7,493 nucleotides of DNA from Planctomycetota bacterium (GTDB taxonomy: Bacteria; Planctomycetota; Brocadiia; JAJRTI01): the NCBI GenBank assembly GCA_024278415.1, contig JAJRTI010000806.1, positions 1-7,493 on the forward strand, written 5' to 3'. The position numbers were made by a program, and so were the translations under genes. Under the pieces are notes generated by a model. It worked only from the letters and a program-made list of their open reading frames with translations, did not search any database and was not told the DNA's origin. This document shows positions 6,201 through 7,493 of the stretch, one piece after another (within the stretch, counting starts at the first letter, position 1; each line of letters starts with the position of its first letter).

Positions 6201-7148
6201 TACTACACACGGCGGTGCGGCGACCACCCCGTGCTCGTGGCCAACCATTCGTCCATCATCCACTACCGCATCCTCGAAGCGCTCGACGCGCTCGGCACGC
6301 GCAGCAAGGCCGTCGTGCCAGCCGCGCTGCGCTCGATCCCGGCAGAGCAGGACCGCGGCCTGTTGCTCGAACGCGACGCGTACGAGACGCTGGTCGCGCG
6401 CGTGGTCCAGCGGTCCGGCCTCTTGCCTGACGTCATGGAGACCTGCCTTCACGTGCTCGGCGACGCCACGGCCACAGCCAGCGAGGAACGCCTCGACGAC
6501 GTGACTGCGTCTCCCTTGCCCCAATCATGGGGGGCGTACACGGGCACGCCATTGAAGGCGCTGCTCAAACGCCCCCGCGGCGGGCTGGCGTTCCTCCCAT
6601 ACGACAAGGACATGCGCGCCGCGCAGCTTGCCGCGGTCCTCACGCTCGACAACCGTTTCGCTCCGCGCCTCACCGCCGCGTTCCAGCGCTACCGGGCGAT
6701 CCAAGCCGCCCCGGACAAGGAATACCCGCGAGCGCGGACCAAGGCTTGGGTGTGCTTCTACCTCGCCAAGGCGCTCGGCCGTTCGCGGGACCAAGGCGCC
6801 GTGGACGCGCTGCTGGCCGCGCTGAATGATGATCCCACGGAGGCAAGCTTCGGCTATCGCACGCCTCCCAGCGCGGTTGTGTACAAGGCCATCACGCCCA
6901 TGTACCGCGCGGCTGTCGCGTACGCGCTTGGTGAGATTGGGGACGAGCGCGCGGCGCCGTCCCTGCTGAAGGTGGTGGGCGACTTCGACAACGCGCTCGA
7001 CGTGCGCCACTCCGCCGCGCAAGGGCTGCGGATCCTGTGCAACCGTTCACACTTGGCAGAGCTGCAGGCGCTGGCGGAGACCTACCCAGAGATCATGACC
7101 CGACGGGAGCTGCTGCGGGCCTGTCGCGCGGCGGCACGGCGACGCTAG
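3237..7148 (+). CDS. Exported multidomain protein: sugar-binding-like domain, PD40 propeller, HZS-alpha-like haem c domain, HEAT repeats
   Basis: This protein of 1303 residues begins with a signal peptide (MRSICAFTVLLAAAAHA, likely cut after A15-H16-A17). An in-frame TAA at 3228-3230 rules out a start further upstream than 3231; no strong Shine-Dalgarno sequence is visible. Domains in order are as follows. A galactose-binding-like domain of the rhamnosidase N-terminal type spans about 22-185 (ITADNGYELYVNG at 65-77, DYDDSAW near 160-165). A PD40/TolB-like beta-propeller spans about 224-560 (HDYDPEPLPDGRIAF at 340-354, with later PLPDGR repeats). A segment like the hydrazine synthase alpha middle domain spans about 573-682 (TGYLYCQNVF, ending in the single haem-binding C674-T-G-C677-H678). 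HEAT-type helical repeats run from about 760 to the end. The protein probably acts outside the cytoplasm and needs the cytochrome c maturation system for haem attachment. Planctomycete-type genomes carry many such fusions, generally without known function. It is not a hydrazine synthase: it has only one haem motif, and no beta/gamma subunit genes are nearby. Confidence 0.85.
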   Translation: MRSICAFTVLLAAAAHAAPIGTTPDMSKATWIWSSSKGIAGGGAVNFFRRSLDLDAQPAEATICITADNGYELYVNGQRIGAELGYSKRAWGTVERFRVEPYMTLGRNVIAIRGESLGGSAGVVAAIHVRCQDGTTLDVVTDASWLAARSPKGKWASLDYDDSAWKPAAAITRMGGRPWGMLTPPNKLTDAKKLVVDNSRPGQISPQLVGKLVPPGEGFEWPRAVVFLKGKVSKRHHFAFQYRLPNGRRKAVSTRAYPENDVSAPSVVGRQMYALAPAKPGAKPKLLLDAGKGTIGSPSVSYDGKTLYFSMAPEGDGFYHLYRMPADGGQPVALTAGPFHDYDPEPLPDGRIAFSSTRIGSREEYHGSLASCLFAMNADGSNIQPLTYHIVADREPRVLANGALVAVRSDNFLERAKVETRLHQMRMDATDGVTLMGNDRQPLTYNRGYAMGQRMRPGLLRAHGFGSTAPLPDGRVAALSAEGLVLSDSARGEGRPIKTSAALFDVSPLPDGRLLATTLDRKWLAVVDLATGNVVGFHNSQRGDVHSPVFLGPRRKPAQMPASKPKPRTLDRTGYLYCQNVFNTRHTQADVKRIKAIRVYAGRPLALRPDHFPYTHIGVDAVELGTVALAPDGSFHARVPADRALALQAVDAEGRPVINELSWIYVRPGERRACTGCHAPRPDAPQTTYAGAALRARPADLLGQGQPHRFRGNNAEIGGFLNLQIERMREAASIDLYTQECIAPSDTPLPPGRPTLVARLIEQLKSSDAGLRMSAARRLAILHDRAAAPALAALLADKQPDVRIAAAVALAACGTREQVAALVKALDDPDACAAQSAHMALEHLTGHSGGRNAFTRRASDWPAIERQLIARLRSNDPQAAISAAQGLGHVAGAAGKAALRTFVARGVADPQGRATDLRALMAATRALGYLRDQEAVGLLTRVLKGDLRKLNRRTTFVAATAAQALGRIGAPAAEAALVDAFTRLADFWYYTRRCGDHPVLVANHSSIIHYRILEALDALGTRSKAVVPAALRSIPAEQDRGLLLERDAYETLVARVVQRSGLLPDVMETCLHVLGDATATASEERLDDVTASPLPQSWGAYTGTPLKALLKRPRGGLAFLPYDKDMRAAQLAAVLTLDNRFAPRLTAAFQRYRAIQAAPDKEYPRARTKAWVCFYLAKALGRSRDQGAVDALLAALNDDPTEASFGYRTPPSAVVYKAITPMYRAAVAYALGEIGDERAAPSLLKVVGDFDNALDVRHSAAQGLRILCNRSHLAELQALAETYPEIMTRRELLRACRAAARRR

Positions 7149-7356
7149 TCTTTGGCTCAGGAAACACGCGTGATACGCAATTCAGGAGCAAAGACCGAAT
7201 ACCGCCTCTTAGGCGCATCGCCGTCAGGATAACTTGGGGTGTAGGTCTGATTATACGTATCCGAACGCGTTGCATTCTGGAGTTTCGAAGTTGATTCAGG
7301 CAGGTTCACAACGAATGTCCCGACTCTTCGCCTGCGTGCAACCCATCGCGGACACC

Positions 7357-7373
7357 GCAGCTCGAAGGGCTGC
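7357..7373. repeat. Short inverted repeat
   Basis: GCAGC at 7357-7361 pairs with GCTGC at 7369-7373 across a seven-base loop. Just before it, GCGG-ACA-CCGC at 7348-7358 forms an overlapping alternative. These are the first members of the palindrome series that continues to the window edge. Confidence 0.45.
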
Positions 7374-7383
7374 CACAACATAG

Positions 7384-7421
7384 CCCAGTGCAAGCCGCGC
7401 CCTGCGCGGCGCCGCGCTGGG
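7384..7421. repeat. Long two-tier hairpin
   Basis: The inner stem is GCCGCGC (7394-7400) with GCGCGGC (7404-7410), seven perfect pairs with a CCT loop. The outer stem is CCCAGTGC (7384-7391) with GCGCTGGG (7414-7421), eight pairs with one T-G wobble. An AA/GCC internal loop separates the two. Fifteen pairs in 38 bases is the strongest fold in the window. No T tract follows on the plus strand, nor an equivalent on the minus, so it is not a classic terminator. It looks like an intergenic repeat-type palindrome. Confidence 0.65.
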
Positions 7422-7442
7422 TCCGCGTCGGCGCCGGGCCAA

Positions 7443-7461
7443 GGAACGCTGAAAGCGTTCC
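7443..7461. repeat. Perfect hairpin GGAACGCT/AGCGTTCC
   Basis: Eight perfect pairs (7443-7450 with 7454-7461) around a GAA loop. Its right half overlaps the left arm of the larger inverted repeat at 7450-7493, so the two cannot form at the same time. Confidence 0.6.
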
Positions 7462-7493
7462 ACAAGGCCGGCCACGTTTGTGCAACGCTTTCA
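7450..7493. repeat. Inverted repeat with 16-base arms at the window edge
   Basis: TGAAAGCGTTCCACAA (7450-7465) is complementary to TTGTGCAACGCTTTCA (7478-7493) with one mismatch, around a 12-base centre that includes part of a GGCCGGCC palindrome. The right arm ends exactly at the last base, so the repeat may continue beyond the window. It may be part of a dispersed repeat or small non-autonomous element. No target-site duplication can be judged from one end. Confidence 0.6.

Larger units (their letters stand above)
7149..7493. other. Intergenic region without a convincing gene, palindrome-rich at its right end
   Basis: After the stop at 7148 no reading frame has family resemblance or a ribosome site. 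The first 170 bases are visibly richer in A/T than the rest of the window. They contain an imperfect inverted repeat right after the stop (TCTTTG at 7149-7154 with CAAAGA at 7189-7194, plus CTC/GAG inside) and a small hairpin CGCCT-CTT-AGGCG at 7203-7215. From about 7348 to the edge, short perfect or near-perfect palindromes follow one another. A minus-strand frame (7157-7465) has mixed third-position usage unlike the real genes and is not called. Confidence 0.6.

Noticed and set aside
5481..6524. Minus-strand 347-codon frame inside the HEAT region
   Set aside because: It is antisense to clear HEAT repeats, rich in Arg/Gly/Ala/Val, with no recognisable motif; a typical shadow in high-GC DNA.
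7250..7278. Minus-strand TATAAT at 7250-7255 as a promoter
   Set aside because: The hexamer 17 bases upstream reads AGAATG, which does not resemble a -35 box, and no gene follows in that direction.
7157..7465. Minus-strand 102-codon frame in the right intergenic region
   Set aside because: It crosses several palindromes, has no Shine-Dalgarno site or family resemblance, and its third-position usage is unlike the real genes. It is kept only as a possible repeat-derived remnant in the findings.
1..7493. CRISPR array, tRNA/rRNA genes, transposase or phage genes
   Set aside because: No regularly spaced direct repeats, cloverleaf-like RNA gene or mobile-element protein motif was found on either strand by eye.

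Overview
The window is GC-rich double-stranded DNA, most likely bacterial. It is densely coding and its genes show strong G/C preference at third codon positions. The large exported protein at 3237-7148 joins a sugar-binding-like domain, a PD40-type beta-propeller, a hydrazine-synthase-alpha-like c-type haem segment and HEAT repeats. That architecture, together with a DUF3467 protein, points to a Planctomycetota or related PVC/environmental lineage. This taxonomic call is inference from gene content only.

Layout. Positions 1-2383 (minus strand) hold a two-gene unit. A GH42 beta-galactosidase (386-2383) is followed 41 nt downstream by a short-chain dehydrogenase (1-344) that runs off the left edge of the window. 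Positions 2384-2688 are a divergent regulatory region. It has two well-formed sigma70-type promoters back to back, one reading left into the galactosidase with a leader of about 130 nt, and one reading right. Positions 2689-3060 (plus) hold a small DUF3467-family protein. Positions 3061-3236 are a non-coding gap with hairpins and a perfect 13-nt palindrome. Positions 3237-7148 (plus) hold the 1303-residue exported multidomain cytochrome-like protein. Positions 7149-7493 contain no convincing gene. They begin with a stretch richer in A/T and end in a dense series of palindromes running to the right edge of the window.

How the genes work together. The left unit looks like cytoplasmic beta-galactoside breakdown: hydrolysis by GH42, possibly followed by NAD-dependent oxidation of a released sugar or derivative by the SDR (the substrate is not readable). 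The DUF3467 protein has its own promoter and no readable partnership. The large exported protein probably acts outside the cytoplasm. Its sugar-binding-like domain may give it a carbohydrate link to the left unit, but that is speculation. I saw no tRNA, rRNA, CRISPR array, transposase or phage gene. The least ordinary items are the domain fusion at 3237-7148 and the palindrome cluster at 7348-7493.
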